Made by a program: the position numbers and the translations under genes | Source: Nitrospinota bacterium | GTDB lineage: Bacteria; UBA8248 | Reading direction: 5' to 3' | NCBI GenBank assembly: GCA_011523725.1 | Contig: WTGD01000299.1 | Coordinates: 1-9,197, forward strand | DNA length: 9,197 bases | The notes under the pieces: generated by a model | Database searches by the model: none | The model's input: the letters and a program-made list of their open reading frames with translations, nothing else | Told to the model about the DNA's origin: nothing | Shown: positions 6,926 through 9,197 of the stretch, piece by piece | Layout: the number at the start of each line of letters is the position of its first letter | How positions within the stretch are numbered: the first letter of the stretch is position 1

Positions 6926-7705
6926 ATGAACACGTCCAGGGAGCAGCGAGAAGCCGTACAGAAGATCTACAACCAGGATTCGGACTACTACGTCACCAGC
7001 GCGCCGCACGCGCGGAGCAGTTCCCTCGCGCGCTCGGCCGAGGTGCTGAACCCGGGCGGCGGCGTCCATCTCGACGTCGCCACGGGCGCGGGCCACACGG
7101 CCTACCAGATGGCGGAGGGGTGCCGCCACGTCATCGCGAGCGATTTGACCGCCGGAATGCTGAATTCCGCCCGCAGGCTGGGGGAGGAGAAGGGCGTCGG
7201 CAACGTATCTTTCCTGAGAACCGACGCCGAGAACATCGCCGTCCGGACGGGCGCGCTCGATTCGGTGTCGGTGCGCATCGCGCCCCATCACTTCACCGAC
7301 GTAGATGCCTCGATGCGCGAGATGTTCCGCGTCCTGAAGCCCGGCGGCAGGCTCGTCTACATCGACAACATCGCGCCCGAAGAACCGAAGGAACTAGAGA
7401 GCTACAACGACTTCGAGCGCCTGCGCGACCCGAGCCACAACCGCTGCGACAGCCTCCCCGACCTCGTGGAGATGCTCGAAGCCGCCGGCTTCCGCGTCCT
7501 CTATTCCGAGACGCTCCGCAAGAAGATGGTGTTCGAAGACTGGGTGCGGCGCCCCCACCTGACGGATGCGGACAAGGCGTCGCTCCGTGCGTATCTCGAA
7601 AACGCCTCGCCCGCCATCGCCTACTGGCTCGACCCGCGCGAGGAGGACGGCGCGTTCGCCTTCGATGAGCAGGAAGCCGTCATCCTCGCCGAACGGCCCG
7701 CATGA
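6926..7705 (+). CDS. Class I SAM-dependent methyltransferase (Methyltransf_11, YcgJ-like)
   Basis: This predicted cytoplasmic methyltransferase has 259 residues. Motif I is VHLDVATGAGHTA (47-59), the acidic post-I residue is Asp73 in VIASDLTAGML, and the substrate-side signature RIAPHHFTDVD (118-127) is followed by the MFRVLKPGGRLVYIDNIAPEE strand-turn-strand (for example LKPGG at 137-141). The conserved LRDPSHNR (166-173) and the C-terminal GFRVLY...MVFEDWV pattern resemble the YcgJ/UbiE-type group, whose substrate is generally unknown. GAGGAG lies just before the ATG. The stop overlaps the bioA start by four bases (ATGA), so the two are translated together. That raises, without proving, a role in biotin synthesis comparable to BioC, although the motifs look more YcgJ-like than BioC-like. 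Confidence 0.87.
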   Translation: MNTSREQREAVQKIYNQDSDYYVTSAPHARSSSLARSAEVLNPGGGVHLDVATGAGHTAYQMAEGCRHVIASDLTAGMLNSARRLGEEKGVGNVSFLRTDAENIAVRTGALDSVSVRIAPHHFTDVDASMREMFRVLKPGGRLVYIDNIAPEEPKELESYNDFERLRDPSHNRCDSLPDLVEMLEAAGFRVLYSETLRKKMVFEDWVRRPHLTDADKASLRAYLENASPAIAYWLDPREEDGAFAFDEQEAVILAERPA

Positions 7706-9075
7706 GCACCGACGAAGCGCAGCGCCTGCGCCGCCTGACCCACGCGGACAGGAAGCACCTCTGGCACCCCTTCACCTCCATGGACGAGTGGGAGCGCGAG
7801 GACCCGCCGCTCGTCGTCGAGCGCGGCGAGGGGGCGTACCTGATCGACGTGGAAGGCGAGCGCTATCTCGACGGCGTGTCCTCCCTGTGGGTGAACATCC
7901 ACGGACACAGGAAAGAAGAGATAGACGAGGCCGTTCGCGCGCAGCTTGGGCGGATCGCCCACACCACCCAGCTCGGCATGGCGAACCCCGCCGCCATCGA
8001 ACTCGCCGAAAAGCTCACGCAAATCGCACCCGAAGGCCTCACGAGAGTCTTTTATTCGGACTCAGGCGCGACGGCGGTGGAAATCGCCTTGAAAATGGCG
8101 TTCCAGTACCAAAAACAGAGAAAAGACCCGAAGCCCGAGAAAGACAGGTTCCTGACGCTCAACCTCGCCTACCACGGCGACACGGTCGGCGCGGTCTCGC
8201 TGGGCGGAATCGACCTCTTCCACCACATCTTCGGGCCGCTGCTCTTCCAGACCATGCGCGCCGAGACGCCCTATTGCTTCTGGTGCCCGAGAGGGGTGGA
8301 GCGCCCGCCGTGCCCGGTGTGCTCGGGCGATGAGATAACGCACCATATTGCTGAGAACGCGCCGCACCTCGCCGCCGTGGTCCTGGAACCGATGGTGCAG
8401 GGAGCGGCGGGGATGATCGTGCAGCCCCCCGGCTTTCTCAAGAGAGTGCGCGAGGCGTGCACGGAGCACGACGTGCTCCTGATAGCGGACGAGGTCGCCA
8501 CCGGCTTCGGGCGCACCGGCCCCATGTTCGCGTGTGAGCACGAGGGCGTCTCGCCCGACATCCTCTGCCTCGCCAAGGGGATCACGGGCGGCTACCTCCC
8601 TTTGGCGGCGACGCTCGCCACCGAGGAGATATTCGACGCATTTCGCGGCCCGCCCGAGACTGGCCGGGCGTTCTTTCACGGCCACTCCTATACGGGCAAC
8701 CCCCTCGCCTGCGCGGCGGCGCTCGCGAACCTCGAAATTTTCGAGCGGGAAGACACGATTCAAAACAACCAGGCGAAGATAGCCCATCTGTGGAGCGAAC
8801 TCGAAAGACTGAAAGCCTCGGAACACGTGGGCGAGGTGCGCGGCCTGGGCTGGATGGTGGGCGTGGAGCTTTTGAAGGAGAAGGCGACGAAGGAACCCTA
8901 CACGCCCGCGGAGCGCAAGGGACGCGCGGTCATCCTCGCGGCGAGAAGGCGCGGCCTCGCCGTACGGCCGCTTGGCGACGTGGTCGTCCTGATGCCGCCC
9001 TATTGCGTGACTGTTGATGAGATCAGCCGGATGGTGGGCGCTGTGGAGGAATCCATACGCGAGGCGTGCGCCTGA
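7702..9075 (+). CDS. bioA: Adenosylmethionine-8-amino-7-oxononanoate aminotransferase (BioA)
   Basis: BioA is a PLP-dependent class III aminotransferase that makes 7,8-diaminopelargonate from KAPA, normally with SAM as amino donor, in biotin synthesis. The 457-residue product is within the family range. BioA-specific motifs are HLWHPFTSM (19-27), DGVSSLWVNIHGH (57-69), FYSDSGATAVEIALKMAF (117-134) and AYHGDTVGAVSLGG (156-169). Also present are EPMVQGAAGM, LLIADEVATGFGRTG with Asp263 for the PLP nitrogen, LAKGITGG with Lys292 as Schiff-base lysine, and FFHGHSYTGNPLAC. RPLGDVVVLMPPY carries Arg422, matching the E. coli substrate-carboxylate Arg391. A Cys-rich insert lies at 192-207 (CFWC...CPVC). 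The ATG overlaps the methyltransferase stop and lacks a good Shine-Dalgarno. No other bio gene is in the window. Confidence 0.96.
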   Translation: MSTDEAQRLRRLTHADRKHLWHPFTSMDEWEREDPPLVVERGEGAYLIDVEGERYLDGVSSLWVNIHGHRKEEIDEAVRAQLGRIAHTTQLGMANPAAIELAEKLTQIAPEGLTRVFYSDSGATAVEIALKMAFQYQKQRKDPKPEKDRFLTLNLAYHGDTVGAVSLGGIDLFHHIFGPLLFQTMRAETPYCFWCPRGVERPPCPVCSGDEITHHIAENAPHLAAVVLEPMVQGAAGMIVQPPGFLKRVREACTEHDVLLIADEVATGFGRTGPMFACEHEGVSPDILCLAKGITGGYLPLAATLATEEIFDAFRGPPETGRAFFHGHSYTGNPLACAAALANLEIFEREDTIQNNQAKIAHLWSELERLKASEHVGEVRGLGWMVGVELLKEKATKEPYTPAERKGRAVILAARRRGLAVRPLGDVVVLMPPYCVTVDEISRMVGAVEESIREACA

Positions 9076-9123
9076 CGCGAATTACAGGGGGCTGTTGGTA
9101 AATCTGGAGAGGGAAATTTGTTT

Positions 9124-9196
9124 TTGTAGGGGTCGCATATATGCGACCCTGTTTTTTTCACCCACTACACGGGCCGCATATATGCGGCCCCTACAA
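9124..9196. repeat. Double-palindrome inverted-repeat element at the right edge
   Basis: The arms 9124-9149 and 9171-9196 are inverted copies of one another (26 bases, two differences) around a 21-base spacer. Each arm contains a 20-bp perfect palindrome (9130-9149 and 9171-9190) with the common core CGCATATATGCG. The outer ends are TTGTAGGGG and CCCCTACAA. The shape suggests a small non-autonomous or REP/MITE-like intergenic element with no coding capacity. The window ends one base later, so a third unit or a target duplication cannot be judged. Confidence 0.75.
9130..9158 (+). terminator. Candidate intrinsic terminator of bioA formed by the first palindrome
   Basis: GGGTCGCATATATGCGACCC (9130-9149) is a perfect palindrome able to form a stable hairpin. 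It is followed after TG by TTTTTTT (9152-9158), 54 bases past the bioA stop. It also belongs to the larger repeat element, so the terminator may have been supplied by that element. A perfect palindrome leaves a very small loop, so the real fold will open the central ATAT. Confidence 0.62.
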
Positions 9197-9197
9197 T

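Noticed and set aside
6222..9075. Tryptophan/kynurenine operon reading of the cyclase-containing cluster
   Set aside because: The only hint is the formamidase fold; no kynA or kynU homologue is present and the neighbours are a methyltransferase and bioA.

Overview
This window reads as a piece of a GC-rich bacterial chromosome carrying mostly housekeeping metabolism: acetate activation, thiamine synthesis, an alcohol dehydrogenase and biotin synthesis. One AT-richer toxin-antitoxin module sits in the middle. Shine-Dalgarno sites of the GGAGG type, several TTG starts, a TPP riboswitch with an intrinsic terminator, and BioA/ThiG/Acs proteins of ordinary bacterial type point to a Gram-negative-like, possibly uncultured lineage (Deltaproteobacteria, Nitrospinota or a relative would fit). 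The taxon cannot be fixed from the sequence alone. No rRNA, tRNA, CRISPR, IS transposase or phage gene was seen.

Left part, minus strand (1-3832). Read in the direction of transcription, there is a sigma70-like promoter, a TPP riboswitch aptamer, and a hairpin-plus-T6 terminator. Then come thiS (TTG start), thiG and a thiE-like gene, followed by acs, which runs off the left edge without its last residues. TPP is the end product, so the leader is a feedback switch. A plausible antiterminator that shares bases with the aptamer P1 helix can be drawn. ThiS is the sulfur carrier, ThiG builds the thiazole, and the ThiE-like protein either joins thiazole and pyrimidine phosphates or aromatises the thiazole. 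thiF, thiH/thiO, thiC and thiD are not in the window.

Middle, plus strand (3883-5488). A divergent intergenic region leads to a zinc-dependent MDR alcohol dehydrogenase, followed 49 bases later by a single-domain rhodanese. A RelE/ParE-type toxin and its small antitoxin (5535-5986, minus strand) converge on this pair. They are much lower in GC than the flanking genes and were probably acquired.

Right part, plus strand (6150-9197). A cyclase-family metal hydrolase (kynurenine formamidase fold), a class I SAM methyltransferase and bioA follow one another; the last two overlap by four bases. The window ends in a striking palindrome-rich element. Two near-identical 20-bp perfect palindromes, differing by a compensated base pair, lie inside a larger inverted repeat, and the first doubles as a candidate bioA terminator.

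No clearly undescribed multi-gene system is visible. The items most worth a second look are the terminal palindromic element, the riboswitch switching geometry, the TA module with a palindrome over its start codon, and the methyltransferase-bioA coupling.
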